64,000 bases of DNA, from contig NZ_PVTT01000002.1 of NCBI RefSeq assembly GCF_003003095.1, forward strand, positions 62,001 through 126,000. The letters are read 5' to 3'. This document shows positions 32,285 through 41,106 of this stretch, piece after piece (the stretch's first letter is position 1; each line of letters begins with the position of its first letter). The position numbers and the translations under genes were made by a program. The notes beneath the pieces are model-generated. The model was not told the DNA's origin and did no database searches. It saw nothing but the letters and a program-made list of their open reading frames with translations. Source of the DNA: Hasllibacter halocynthiae. GTDB lineage: Bacteria; Pseudomonadota; Alphaproteobacteria; Rhodobacterales; Rhodobacteraceae.

Positions 32285-33478
32285 TCAGACGGCCCCCCGC
32301 AGGGCCTCCGCCAGGTCCGTCCGCTCCCATGAGAAGCCGCCGTCGGCATCGGGCGCGCGGCCGAAATGGCCGTAGGCGGCCGTGCGCTGGTAGATCGGCC
32401 GGTTCAGGTCCAGATGCGTGCGGATGCCGCGCGGGGTCAGGTCCATCAAGCCGGTCACGGCGCGCTCGATCTCGCCGTCGTGGACCTCGCCCGTTCCGTG
32501 GGTGTCGACGTAGATCGACAGGGGCCGCGCGACCCCGATCGCGTAGGAGAGCTGCAGCGTGCAGCGCCGCGCCAGCCCCGCGGCGACGACGTTCTTGGCG
32601 AGGTAGCGCGCCGCATAGGCGGCCGAGCGGTCGACCTTGGTCGGGTCCTTGCCGGAGAAGGCCCCGCCGCCATGGGGCGCCGCGCCGCCATAGGTGTCGA
32701 CGATGATCTTGCGCCCCGTCAGCCCCGCGTCGCCGTCGGGCCCCCCGATCACGAAGACGCCCGTGGGGTTCACGTGCCAGACCGTGTCCTCCGTGATCCA
32801 GCCATAGGGCAGGACCTCGCGGATGTAGGGCTCGACGATGGCGCGGATGTCGGCGCTGGTCTGGCTCTCGCTCTCGTGCTGGGTCGACAGGACGATCGAG
32901 GTGACGCCGACCGGGCGGCCGTCCTCGTAGCGGACGCTCAGCTGCGACTTGGCGTCCGGGCGCAGCGTCGGCTCGGTGCCGTCCTTGCGGACCTCGGCGA
33001 GCCGCCGAAGGATCGCGTGGGCGTAGTGGATCGGCGCCGGCATCATCTGCTCGGTCTCGTCCGTGGCGTAGCCGAACATGATCCCCTGATCGCCCGCCCC
33101 CTCGTCCTTGCCGGCCGACGCGTCCACCCCTTGGGCGATGTGGGCGGACTGCTCATGCAGGAGGTTCGTGACCTCGCAGGTGGCGTGGTGGAACTCGTCC
33201 TGCTCGTAGCCGATGTCGCGCACGCATCCGCGCACGATCGACTCGACCCGGTCCCTCATCGTGCCGAGCCGGGCCTTGTCGGTCAGCCCCACCTCGCCGC
33301 CCAGGACGACGCGGTTGGTGGTGGCGAAGGTCTCGGCGGCGACCCGTGCCTCGGGCTCCTCGGCGAGGAAGGCGTCGAGGACGGCGTCCGAGATGCGGTC
33401 GCAGACCTTGTCGGGATGGCCCTCCGACACGGATTCGGACGTGAAGACGTAGCTCTTGCGAAGGGCCGGGATGTTCAT
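32285..33478 (-). CDS. metK: S-adenosylmethionine synthetase
   Basis: The 397-residue enzyme makes SAM from methionine and ATP. It shows '[20 protein letters not shown]' at the N-terminus, '[19 protein letters not shown]' (methionine/ATP-binding hexapeptide region) and '[20 protein letters not shown]' (the P-loop-like signature). The length is normal for the alphaproteobacterial form. The leader matches a SAM/SAH riboswitch whose 3' end contains the ribosome binding site, so SAM should repress translation. It follows lnt on the same strand. Confidence 0.97.
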   Translation of the reverse strand: MNIPALRKSYVFTSESVSEGHPDKVCDRISDAVLDAFLAEEPEARVAAETFATTNRVVLGGEVGLTDKARLGTMRDRVESIVRGCVRDIGYEQDEFHHATCEVTNLLHEQSAHIAQGVDASAGKDEGAGDQGIMFGYATDETEQMMPAPIHYAHAILRRLAEVRKDGTEPTLRPDAKSQLSVRYEDGRPVGVTSIVLSTQHESESQTSADIRAIVEPYIREVLPYGWITEDTVWHVNPTGVFVIGGPDGDAGLTGRKIIVDTYGGAAPHGGGAFSGKDPTKVDRSAAYAARYLAKNVVAAGLARRCTLQLSYAIGVARPLSIYVDTHGTGEVHDGEIERAVTGLMDLTPRGIRTHLDLNRPIYQRTAAYGHFGRAPDADGGFSWERTDLAEALRGAV

Positions 33479-33483
33479 GGGGG

Positions 33484-33530
33484 TGCTCCGTTGCGGTGTC
33501 CCCGCGCCGCCAGGAAGCCGTTGGCGCGGG
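33484..33530 (-). promoter_or_regulatory. SAM/SAH riboswitch in the metK leader
   Basis: Read on the minus strand, the leader has a P1 stem CCCGCGCC/GGCGCGGG (33523-33530 with 33501-33508). The loop carries AACGGCTTCCTGGCG, the conserved core I recall for the SAM/SAH class, and downstream CAACGGAGCA lies at 33484-33494. In this class the GGAGC element forms a pseudoknot with the core's GCTTCC. Here GGAG is also the metK Shine-Dalgarno, 7 nt before the ATG at 33478. Ligand binding would therefore occlude translation initiation. The class is reported mainly upstream of metK in Rhodobacterales, exactly this context. Confidence 0.88.
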
Positions 33531-33543
33531 CTGAGGACGCCGG

Positions 33544-35067
33544 CTAGCCCTCCTCGCGGGCGGGGACAAGCCGCCCCTCCCGCGCGCCGCCGATCGCCAA
33601 CCCCCCGAGGGCGAGGAGCAACAGCGCCCGCGAGGGCCAGTCGCCTAGGCGGGCATAGGGCGTGGGCGGCAGCGCCGGCGGCAGCGCGACGTCCATCACC
33701 GCGCCGCCGAAGCCGCCCCCGATGCCGCCCGGCGTCGCCTTCGCGGCCCGCACCACCCCGCCGCGCGCGTCGATCGCCCCGGTCCAGCCCCGGTTCGCGA
33801 CCCGCAGCATGGGCAGCCCCGTCTCGGCCGCGCGCAGCCGGGCCTGGGCGAAGTGCTGGTCGGGCCCCGCGCCGCGGCCGAACCAGCCGTCGTTGGTGAG
33901 ATGGACGATCACGTCAGCGCGCCGGTCCGTCCGGAGGTTCCGCGGAAAGATCGCCTCGTAGCAGATGAGGGGCAGCACCGACCCCAGGCCCGGCACCTCG
34001 ATCACCTGCGGCCCCGGGCCGGCGCCGAAGCCCATCCCGTCCGTGTCGGCGAGGCCGCGGATGCCCATCCGCCCCAGAAGGTTGCCCAGGGGAACGTACT
34101 CGCCGAAGGGGACGAGGTGGTGCTTGTCGTAGGTCGCGAGGACGCCCCCCCCGGCCCCGATCGCGACGACCGCGTTGTAGGGCCGGCCACCCTCGCGCCG
34201 CACCGTTCCGGTCAGGACGGGCCGGCCGGCGGCCTCGGCGACGGTGGCGGCGACCTCCGGGAAGAGGGCGGGGTCCCAGGGCAGCGCCGTCTCGGACCAG
34301 ATCACCGGGCCGGGCGCGCCGCGCGCGGCTGCCGTCAGCGCCGAGACGCGGGCGGCGGCCGCTTCGGGATCCCATTTCAGCGTCTGCGCGACCCCCGAGG
34401 CAGCGAGGCGCACCGAGGGCGCGGCGGCGGCCGCGGGAAGAGGCGCCGGGGAGGGCGTGAGGAGAAGCCCCGCCGCGAGGGCCGCCCCGCCCGCCGCCGC
34501 GAGGGCGGGGAGCCGCGACCAGAGCGCCGCGAGGAGCGCCGCGGCGAGCACGGCCAGCAGGGTCAGCCCCTCCGCCCCCGCGAGGGGCGCGAGCGCAAGG
34601 GCGGGCGTGTCGATCCAGACATGGCCCGGCGCGGCCCACGGAAAGCCCGTGAAGAGATGCCCGCGCAGCACCTCCGCCGCCGCGAGCGCGAGCGCCGGCG
34701 AGAGCGGCCCCCGGGGCAGGTATCGGGCGGCGAGGCCGAAAGCCGCCGCGGGAAAGAGGGCGAGCCCCCCCGCCAGCGCCGGCAGCGCCAGCGGGATCAG
34801 CCAGCCATGGCGCCAGGGATCCACGAGGAAGGGAAAGACGATCCAGTGCAGCGCGAGGGCGAACCAGCCGATCCCAAAGCCCAGGCCGATCCACGCCGCC
34901 CGCCGCGGCGGCGCGCGGCCCGCCAGCCACAAGGCGGCGGCGAGGGCCGGGATGGCGAGCCACCAGAGCCCCCAGGGCGCCTGGCCCAGCGCGAAGCCGG
35001 CGCCGAGGGCGAGGGCGAGGGGCAGCAGGGGGCGCAGGCGCCCGGCCGCCGCCCCCTCCTCAGCCAT
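33544..35067 (-). CDS. lnt: Apolipoprotein N-acyltransferase
   Basis: The 507-residue inner-membrane enzyme N-acylates the Cys of lipoproteins. The N-terminal half has about six hydrophobic helices. The C-terminal nitrilase-fold domain has the Glu-Lys-Cys triad: '[12 protein letters not shown]' (Glu), '[17 protein letters not shown]' (Lys) and '[15 protein letters not shown]' (Cys). '[18 protein letters not shown]' is also diagnostic. It overlaps the 3' end of the corC-like gene by 8 bp and is followed by the metK leader. Confidence 0.95.
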   Translation of the reverse strand: MAEEGAAAGRLRPLLPLALALGAGFALGQAPWGLWWLAIPALAAALWLAGRAPPRRAAWIGLGFGIGWFALALHWIVFPFLVDPWRHGWLIPLALPALAGGLALFPAAAFGLAARYLPRGPLSPALALAAAEVLRGHLFTGFPWAAPGHVWIDTPALALAPLAGAEGLTLLAVLAAALLAALWSRLPALAAAGGAALAAGLLLTPSPAPLPAAAAAPSVRLAASGVAQTLKWDPEAAAARVSALTAAARGAPGPVIWSETALPWDPALFPEVAATVAEAAGRPVLTGTVRREGGRPYNAVVAIGAGGGVLATYDKHHLVPFGEYVPLGNLLGRMGIRGLADTDGMGFGAGPGPQVIEVPGLGSVLPLICYEAIFPRNLRTDRRADVIVHLTNDGWFGRGAGPDQHFAQARLRAAETGLPMLRVANRGWTGAIDARGGVVRAAKATPGGIGGGFGGAVMDVALPPALPPTPYARLGDWPSRALLLLALGGLAIGGAREGRLVPAREEG

Positions 35068-35896
35068 CCTTCAGCCGCAGCCGCAGCCGCTTGACGCGGC
35101 GCGGGTCGGCGTCGACCACCTCGATCTCGGCGCCGGCGGACGGATGGGGGACGATCTCGCCCCGCGCGGGCACGCGCCCGGCCAGAAGGAACACGAGGCC
35201 GCCCAGCGTGTCCGGCTGCTCGTCGGCGTCCTCGGGGACGAGGGGACGGCCGGCGGCGGCCTCCAGCTCCTCGATCGAGGTGCGCGCCTGGCAGAGCCAG
35301 ACGCCCGGCCCCTCCTCCACGAAGGTCAGGCCCTCGGCGATGTCGTGCTCGTCCTCGATCTCGCCGATGACCTGCTCGACCAGGTCCTCCAGCGTGACGA
35401 GGCCGTCGACGCCGCCGTACTCGTCGATGACGAGGGCCATGTGCATCCGGTCGGCCTGCATCTTGGCCAGCAGCACCCCGATGGGCATGGAGGGGGGCGC
35501 GTAGATCAGGGGCCGGACCTCGGCGCGGGCGTCGAAGGCCCCGTTCGCGCCGAAGCCGTGGCGCAGGGCGACGTCCTTGAGGTGGAGGAACCCCAGCGGG
35601 CTGTCGAGCGTGCCCTCGAACACGGGGATGCGCGACAGCTGCGTGCGCCGGAACACCTCGATCAGCTCGGGAAGGGTCACGTCGTCGCCGACGGCCTCGA
35701 TCTCGGCCTTGGGCAGGGCGACGTCCTCGACCCGCATCCGCGCGAGGTTGGCGAGCCCCGGCATCCCGAGCGGCGAGGCCGCCGCGGCCCCGCCCCCCTC
35801 CTCCTCGTGGGAGAGGGCGGCGATCAGGCGTCGCATCAGGTTCCTAGACTGTGGCTCTTCGTCCGCCGGGGCGTCCGGCGCGGCAGGGTCGGTCAT
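35060..35896 (-). CDS. corC: CorC/HlyC-type CBS domain protein
   Basis: The 278-residue soluble protein has two CBS domains (about residues 55-185, including 'RIPVFEGTLDSPLGFLHLKD' and 'ALVIDEYGGVDGLVTLEDLV') and a C-terminal CorC_HlyC domain (about 205-275). The membrane DUF21 domain of larger homologues is absent, as in CorC, which influences magnesium/cobalt efflux. It lies between ybeY (4-bp overlap) and lnt (8-bp overlap), the classic ybeY-corC-lnt operon. Confidence 0.9.
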   Translation of the reverse strand: MTDPAAPDAPADEEPQSRNLMRRLIAALSHEEEGGGAAAASPLGMPGLANLARMRVEDVALPKAEIEAVGDDVTLPELIEVFRRTQLSRIPVFEGTLDSPLGFLHLKDVALRHGFGANGAFDARAEVRPLIYAPPSMPIGVLLAKMQADRMHMALVIDEYGGVDGLVTLEDLVEQVIGEIEDEHDIAEGLTFVEEGPGVWLCQARTSIEELEAAAGRPLVPEDADEQPDTLGGLVFLLAGRVPARGEIVPHPSAGAEIEVVDADPRRVKRLRLRLKDG

Positions 35897-36378
35897 CGTT
35901 CCTCATCCGGGGCGCCGGCGCCGTCCCGGTAGGGGTCGGGCACGCCCATCCCAGCCAATATGCGACGCTCGAGCCGCTCCATCAACCTCGCCTCCCCGTC
36001 CGAGTCGTGATCGTGCCCGGCGAGGTGGAGCACCGCGTGGACGACGAGGTGGGCGACATGGGCCTCGAAGGGCTTGCCCTGCGCCTCGGCCTCGCGCGCG
36101 CAGGTGTCCCAGGCGATCGCGACGTCCCCCATCTCCTCCGGCGGGGTCTCGCCGGGGGCGAGGTCGGCGGCGGGGAAGGAGAGGACGTTGGTAGGGCCGT
36201 CCCTCCGCCGGAAACGGGCGTTGAGCGCCGCGATGCGCGCGTCGTCGCAGCCGAGCAGAGCGACGTCGTGATCGTCCGGGTCGAGCCCCAGCCCCTCCAG
36301 CGCGGCCTGCACGGCAGGCTCGGCGATGGCGGGCAGGCCGGCCCAGCGCGGGTCCTCGATCATCACGTCCACGGTCAT
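35893..36378 (-). CDS. ybeY: Endoribonuclease YbeY (16S rRNA maturation)
   Basis: The 161-residue metal-dependent RNase is involved in rRNA processing and ribosome quality control. The hallmark zinc motif is 'HLVVHAVLHLAGHDHD', with three His ligands in the H-x3-H-x5-H pattern. 'TNVLSFPAADL' is the family's second signature. Its 3' end overlaps the corC-like start by 4 bp, and it is normally cotranscribed with phoH, here separated by a 247-bp gap that carries a gene remnant. Confidence 0.94.
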   Translation of the reverse strand: MTVDVMIEDPRWAGLPAIAEPAVQAALEGLGLDPDDHDVALLGCDDARIAALNARFRRRDGPTNVLSFPAADLAPGETPPEEMGDVAIAWDTCAREAEAQGKPFEAHVAHLVVHAVLHLAGHDHDSDGEARLMERLERRILAGMGVPDPYRDGAGAPDEER

Positions 36379-36416
36379 GGCGGCGGCGGGTGGACCCCGC
36401 CGCCGCCCGGGTCAAG

Positions 36417-36494
36417 TCACAGGGCGGCGCGGAAGATCGCCTTCGCCTCGCCCGGCCCGTAGTAGCCCGGGATGCGGGCGACCTCCTCGTGGCC
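36417..36494 (-). pseudogene. C-terminal remnant of a GNAT-like acetyltransferase
   Basis: In the gap between phoH and ybeY one minus-strand frame reads HEEVARIPGYYGPGEAKAIF then RAAL and a TGA stop at 36417-36419. The 'R.PGYYGPGE' ending resembles the last strands of RimI-like N-acetyltransferases. Upstream in this frame the sequence turns into Arg/Gly-rich text with no start codon and no acetyl-CoA motif, so only about 25 codons look genuine. Either a degraded gene or coincidence. Confidence 0.4.
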
Positions 36495-36625
36495 GCGCGC
36501 AGAGGGACCGGGCCGCGCCCTGCCCTGCCCTGCCCGATGAACCGGCGGTTCCGGACGCCTCCGCGCGGCCCGTCGCGGGAGACGTAGGCGGCGCCCTCGG
36601 TCCTCCGGACGGCCCTTGGGAATCC

Positions 36626-37630
36626 CTAGCCCCGCGCCGGGTCCTCCCGGTCGTAGGCCTCGATGATCCGTGCCACCAGCGGATGGCGGACCACGTCCTT
36701 CGCCGTGAAGTAGGAGAAGCCGACCCCCGGGATGCCACGCAGGATGCGCTCGGCGTCGCGCAGGCCGGATTGCACGCCCCGGGGCAGGTCCACCTGGGAG
36801 CGGTCGCCCGTCACCACCATGCGCGATCCCTCGCCCAGGCGGGTCAGGAACATCTTCATCTGCATGGTCGTCGCGTTCTGCGCCTCGTCCAGCACGACGA
36901 ACGCGTTCGACAGGGTGCGCCCGCGCATGAAGGCGAGGGGCGCGATCTCGATGCGCTTGTCCTCCATCAGCTTGAGCATCTGCTTGCCGGGCAGGAAATC
37001 GTTCAGCGCGTCGTAGAGCGGCTGCATGTAGGGATCGACCTTGTCCTTCATGTCCCCGGGCAGGAAGCCGAGACGCTCGCCCGCCTCGACGGCGGGGCGC
37101 GACAGGATGATCCGGTCCACCTGGCCGGCGGCGAACATCGACACGCCCACGGCGACGGCGAGATAGGTCTTGCCTGTCCCCGCCGGGCCGATGCCGAAGT
37201 TCAGCTCCGCCTCGTAGAGCGAGCGGACGTACTCGCCCTGCGCCTCGGTGCGCGGCTCGACGGTCTTCTTGCGCGTGGCAATCTGGACGCGCCCCCGGGG
37301 CAGCAGCTCCTGCTGGTCGCCGGGCCGGACGCCGATCCCGTCCTCCGGGCGCATCATGCGGATCTCGGCCTCGACGTCCGCGGGCTCGAGCGGGCGGCCC
37401 GCCTCCGCCCGGGCGTAGAGGGCGTTCAGCACCTCGGCCCCGCGGGTGCGGGCCCCCTCGTCCCCGTGCAGGACCATCTGATTGCCCCGCTGGACGATCT
37501 GCAGGTCCAGCCGGTCCTCGACGAGGGCGAGGTTGGCCCCGTAGGCGCCCGTCAGCGCGGGCAGCAGGCGGTTGTCGGGAAACTCGAGCGCGGTGGTCTC
37601 GGGCGGTTTGCGGGTGGCGGCGTCGGCCAA
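36626..37630 (-). CDS. phoH: PhoH family ATPase
   Basis: The 334-residue PhoH-like protein has Walker A 'GPAGTGKT' (residues 148-155) and Walker B 'NAFVVLDEAQNAT', followed by 'TRLGEGSRMVVTGDRSQVDLP'. The N-terminal part is KH-like. The family comprises predicted RNA-dependent ATPases linked by operon structure to YbeY and rRNA metabolism. It sits upstream of ybeY-corC-lnt, as in most alphaproteobacteria. Confidence 0.94.
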   Translation of the reverse strand: MADAATRKPPETTALEFPDNRLLPALTGAYGANLALVEDRLDLQIVQRGNQMVLHGDEGARTRGAEVLNALYARAEAGRPLEPADVEAEIRMMRPEDGIGVRPGDQQELLPRGRVQIATRKKTVEPRTEAQGEYVRSLYEAELNFGIGPAGTGKTYLAVAVGVSMFAAGQVDRIILSRPAVEAGERLGFLPGDMKDKVDPYMQPLYDALNDFLPGKQMLKLMEDKRIEIAPLAFMRGRTLSNAFVVLDEAQNATTMQMKMFLTRLGEGSRMVVTGDRSQVDLPRGVQSGLRDAERILRGIPGVGFSYFTAKDVVRHPLVARIIEAYDREDPARG

Positions 37631-37779
37631 GCGGCTCTCCCGTCAGCGGTGCTTCTGCAGACGATGGTGGGCCCGGGCCACGGACGGATCAAGGGGGCGG
37701 GCGCGAAACCGCCGTGCGGAGGAGCCGCCGGTGCGGTCCGGCGCCCCCCCCGCGGCGCCCGGGGCGCCCAGGGCGTGGA

Positions 37780-38082
37780 TCAGAAGAGCCGGCCGCGGTC
37801 GAAGCCCTGGCGGAACGGACCCACGGCGAAGCCGGGCTGGCCGGCGCCGGAGCAGACCGGACGGCCATCGGGTGCGAGGCGCGGCGAGAGGTAGCCCTCG
37901 ACCCCGTCGTCGATGATCCAGTGGTCGCAGCCGTTCGGGTCGATCCAGATGCCGGCCTGCAGGGTCGAGAGGTCGTCGCCCCGGTCGAGCAGGCCGCCGT
38001 CCCGGGTCTGGTCCGTGGTCCCCGCGCACCCAGTGAGCGCGAGCGCCCCGGCCGCGAGGGCGATGTCGATCCTGATGTTCAT
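37780..38082 (-). CDS. Small lipoprotein with a W-I-D-P-N-G-C-x-H-W-I module
   Basis: The 100-residue protein starts MNIRIDIALAAGALALTGCA with lipobox LTGC (Cys19), so it is probably an outer-membrane or periplasmic lipoprotein. Residues 46-77 form a 32-residue module (WIDPNGCDHWIIDDGVEGY..., ending GRPVC) that is 23/32 identical to residues 61-92 of the OmpA-type protein encoded immediately upstream. The two conserved cysteines in the module (Cys52, Cys77) could form a disulfide. The function is unknown. The gap to the upstream gene is 11 bp, implying cotranscription. Confidence 0.8.
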   Translation of the reverse strand: MNIRIDIALAAGALALTGCAGTTDQTRDGGLLDRGDDLSTLQAGIWIDPNGCDHWIIDDGVEGYLSPRLAPDGRPVCSGAGQPGFAVGPFRQGFDRGRLF

Positions 38083-38093
38083 GTGGTATTTCC

Positions 38094-38684
38094 TCAGCGC
38101 AGGCAGACGATTTCGACCCGGTCGCCGGGCTCTCCCCGGGTGCCGGGGGCCCTGCCGCCCTGGCCGCGGACCCCGGCTATGCGCGCGCCCGCCGAGGAGA
38201 GCGCGGCGGCGACCGCGTTCGCCTGCCGCAGCGAGAGGTCCATCCGCGCGCCGTCGCTGCGCCCCGAGGCGCTGTGCCCCGTGACCACGTAGCCGCGCGA
38301 CGGGTTCGCGGCCAGGAAGGCCTGAAGGCGGGCGGCGCCGGCCTGGGTGAGGCCCGAGCCCTGCAGCAGCTGCGCGGTGGCGAAGCTGCCGCAGGCGCCG
38401 CCCCGGCGGCAGACCGGCCGACCCTCCCGGTCGAGATGGGGGGACATGTACCCCTCCAAGCCGTCGTCCATGATCCAGTGCTCGCACCCGTCGGGGTCGA
38501 TCCAGACCGTGGCGGTGTAGCGCTCGCCCTGCACGGCGCCGCCCGGCGCGGCCGTGCCCTGGGCGAAGGTGTAGACGCCCGCGCCGCCCGGCATGTGGTG
38601 GTGCGAGATGCCATCCATCTCATGCGCGGCGGCGGCGGCCCCGATGACGGCGGCCGCGGCCGATGCTGTGATTGCGAGCTTCAT
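38094..38684 (-). CDS. OmpA-family protein with an N-terminal W-I-D-P-D-G-C module
   Basis: The 196-residue exported protein has a signal peptide MKLAITASAAAAVIGAAAAA and a His-rich stretch 'HEMDGISHHH', then the 32-residue module (Trp61 to Cys92). It ends with an OmpA-like peptidoglycan-binding domain (about residues 98-196) showing 'GYVVTGHSASGRSD' and 'LSLRQANAVAAALSSAG'. It would anchor to peptidoglycan in the periplasm. A GGAG ribosome site precedes ATG 38684. It is paired with the lipoprotein gene at 37780 and lies between miaB and phoH. Confidence 0.85.
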   Translation of the reverse strand: MKLAITASAAAAVIGAAAAAHEMDGISHHHMPGGAGVYTFAQGTAAPGGAVQGERYTATVWIDPDGCEHWIMDDGLEGYMSPHLDREGRPVCRRGGACGSFATAQLLQGSGLTQAGAARLQAFLAANPSRGYVVTGHSASGRSDGARMDLSLRQANAVAAALSSAGARIAGVRGQGGRAPGTRGEPGDRVEIVCLR

Positions 38685-38823
38685 GCGCTCCTGTCCCCCG
38701 TTGATGTCCCTGGGCGGCGCCACGCCGGGCGCTCGGCGCGGCTTCGATCCGACTCTCCCCCGATAGTAGCGGATGCGGCGGGGGAGTGAAGGCGCCGCAT
38801 CCGGGCCCCCGCCGGCCGCCCGA

Positions 38824-40122
38824 TCAGCCCGTCCGCACGGCCGACAGGCTGTTGGGCCCGGCGGCGGCGATCCTGACCGGGACGATCGCGCCGATGGCGG
38901 GGGGCTCGGCGCCGTCGGGCTCGACGTGGACGGCCATCAGATGCTCGGACTTGCCGGCGCGCTGGCCCGGCAGGCGGCCGTCCCTCTCGACCAGCACGGC
39001 TGCCTCGCGCCCGACCATCGCCTCCTGCGCGGCGCGCTGCTGCCCGGTCAGGAGGGCCTGGAGACGGTGGAGACGCTCGGCGGCCACCTCCGGGTCGACC
39101 CGCCCCGCGCGCTCGGCCGCGGGGGTGCCGGGCCGGGGCGAGTAGCGGAACGAGAAGGCGTGCGCGTAGCGCGCCTCGCGCACGAGGGCGAGCGTCGCCT
39201 CGAAATCCTCCGCCGTCTCGCCCGGAAAGCCGGTGATGAAATCGCCGGACAGGGCGATGTCCGGGCGCGCGGCCCGGATGCGTTCGAGAAGGCGCAGATA
39301 GGCTTCGGCCGTGTGCTTGCGGTTCATCGCCTTCAGCACCCGGTCCGAGCCGGACTGCACGGGAAGGTGCAGGTAGGGCATCAGCTTGGCCTCGGCGGCG
39401 TGGGCCTCGATCAGATCCTCGCCCATGTCGTTGGGATGCGAGGTCGTGTAGCGGATGCGCGCGATCCCCTCGATCCGCGCGAGCCGCCCGATCAGGTCGG
39501 CCAGCGTCGCGCCGCCGCCGTGATAGGCGTTCACGTTCTGGCCCAGCAGCGTGACCTCGCGCACGCCGCGCGCGGCCAGCTCCTCCGCCTCCGCCACGAT
39601 CCGGCCCGGATCGCGCGAGACCTCGGCGCCGCGGGTATAGGGCACGACGCAGAAGGCGCAGAACTTGTCGCAACCCTCCTGCACTGTAAGGAAGGCGGCC
39701 GGCGCGCGGCGGACCTTCGGGCGCGCGGGAAGGTGGTCGAACTTGCTCTCCTCGGGCATGTCCGTGTCGACGCCGCCCTTCGCCACGAGGTCCGGCAGGC
39801 GGTGGTAGCTCTGCGGGCCGACGACGAAGTCGACCATCGGCTGACGGCGCACGATCTCGCCGCCCTCGGCCTGGGCGACGCAGCCGGCGACGCCGACCTT
39901 CAGATCGGGCCTCGCCGCCTTGAGGGGCTTCAGGCGGCCGAGGTCGGAATAGACCTTCTCGGCGGCCTTCTCGCGGATATGGCAGGTGTTCAGCAGGATC
40001 AGGTCCGCCTCGGCCGGATCGTCCGTCGGCGCGTAGCCCGAGGGAACCAACGCCTCGACCATGCGCTCGCCGTCGTAGACGTTCATCTGGCAGCCATAGG
40101 CCTTGAGGTGGACCTTCTTCAT
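38824..40122 (-). CDS. miaB: tRNA-2-methylthio-N6-isopentenyladenosine synthase
   Basis: The 432-residue radical-SAM methylthiotransferase acts on A37 of tRNAs. The N-terminal UPF0004 domain has '[15 protein letters not shown]' (Cys11), '[13 protein letters not shown]' and '[12 protein letters not shown]', three cysteines for the auxiliary cluster. The radical SAM motif '[16 protein letters not shown]' is near residues 154-170, and a TRAM domain ends the protein. The length is normal. It heads the miaB...phoH-ybeY-corC-lnt-metK block. Confidence 0.96.
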   Translation of the reverse strand: MKKVHLKAYGCQMNVYDGERMVEALVPSGYAPTDDPAEADLILLNTCHIREKAAEKVYSDLGRLKPLKAARPDLKVGVAGCVAQAEGGEIVRRQPMVDFVVGPQSYHRLPDLVAKGGVDTDMPEESKFDHLPARPKVRRAPAAFLTVQEGCDKFCAFCVVPYTRGAEVSRDPGRIVAEAEELAARGVREVTLLGQNVNAYHGGGATLADLIGRLARIEGIARIRYTTSHPNDMGEDLIEAHAAEAKLMPYLHLPVQSGSDRVLKAMNRKHTAEAYLRLLERIRAARPDIALSGDFITGFPGETAEDFEATLALVREARYAHAFSFRYSPRPGTPAAERAGRVDPEVAAERLHRLQALLTGQQRAAQEAMVGREAAVLVERDGRLPGQRAGKSEHLMAVHVEPDGAEPPAIGAIVPVRIAAAGPNSLSAVRTG

Positions 40123-40229
40123 GACCTCGGTTCCGCGCCGGTGGGGGGTGCGGCGGCACTACAGCGCCGGGCGCCCTTCCGCAACGGCGGCCGCTTGCCG
40201 CCCCCGGGCCGACCGGCGATGAAGGGCGC

Positions 40230-41102
40230 ATGCCCTCGCCCGACCGTCCCGCCGCGCGGCACGAAAGCCTCGACGCCCTCCTGGGGGGCCGCGCGCCCCT
40301 CGGCACGGGGCCGGCCGCGATCGTCCTGTGCGAGGACGGGGCCGAGGTCGCGGGCACGCTGCGGCACCTCTTGGCGGACGGGTTCGGCCGGGTCGTCGCC
40401 GTGCTGGCTCGGGGCGTGGAGGGGCCGGCCCTTTCCGGCACGGACGAGGTACCCTGGCCCCGCGGCATGGACTTCGCGGCCGTCGTCTCGCGGGTCGCGG
40501 CGGCCTGCCCGGGCCAGTGGCTGCACTACTGCTTCAACGCCGAGTACCTGTTCCATCCCTTCCACGGCAGCCGCACGGTGGGCGAGATGCTCTCCTTCGT
40601 CGCCGAGGAGAGGCGCGGCAGCGTGCTGTGCTACGTCGTCGACCTCTACGCCGGGGACCTCGGCGCCCATCCCGACGCCGTGGACGTCGAGGGCGCGCTG
40701 CTCGACGGGTTCGGCTACTACGCGCAGGCCCGGCGGGGGCCTGACGGCGAGCCGCTGGAGCGGCAGCTCGACTTCCACGGCGGGCTTCGCTGGCGCTTCG
40801 AGGAGCACGTGCCGAGGAAACGCCGGCGGATAGACCGGATCGGCCTCTTCCGCGCCCTGCCCGGGCTGCGGCTGAACCCGGATCACACCCTCTCCGAGCC
40901 GGAACTGAACACCTATGCCTGCCCGTGGCACAACAACCCCACGGCGGCGATCTGCTCGTTCCGGACGGCGAAGGCGCTGAAGACCAACCCCGGCTCGATG
41001 TACGAGATCGAGCGGTTCGCCTGGCACGGGTCCGAGCCGTTCCGCTGGGACGCGCAGCAACTGCTGGACCTCGGCCTGATGGAGCCGGGGCAATGGTTCT
41101 GA
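40230..41102 (+). CDS. Conserved protein of unknown function (possibly glycosyltransferase-like)
   Basis: The 290-residue soluble protein has no signal peptide. Visible features are a Rossmann-like start 'AAIVLCEDGAEVAGTLRHLL', an aromatic 'WLHYCFNAEYLFHPFHGSRT', 'EERRGSVLCYVVDLYAGDLG' with an Asp-rich turn, and a conserved-looking end 'FAWHGSEPFRWDAQQLLDLG'. Alternating hydrophobic strands and an acidic loop would suit a GT-A-like sugar transferase, but no firm DxD motif is seen. I do not recognise it with certainty. The stop lies 4 bp from the convergent LOV-kinase stop. Confidence 0.8.
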   Translation: MPSPDRPAARHESLDALLGGRAPLGTGPAAIVLCEDGAEVAGTLRHLLADGFGRVVAVLARGVEGPALSGTDEVPWPRGMDFAAVVSRVAAACPGQWLHYCFNAEYLFHPFHGSRTVGEMLSFVAEERRGSVLCYVVDLYAGDLGAHPDAVDVEGALLDGFGYYAQARRGPDGEPLERQLDFHGGLRWRFEEHVPRKRRRIDRIGLFRALPGLRLNPDHTLSEPELNTYACPWHNNPTAAICSFRTAKALKTNPGSMYEIERFAWHGSEPFRWDAQQLLDLGLMEPGQWF

Positions 41103-41106
41103 GAAG

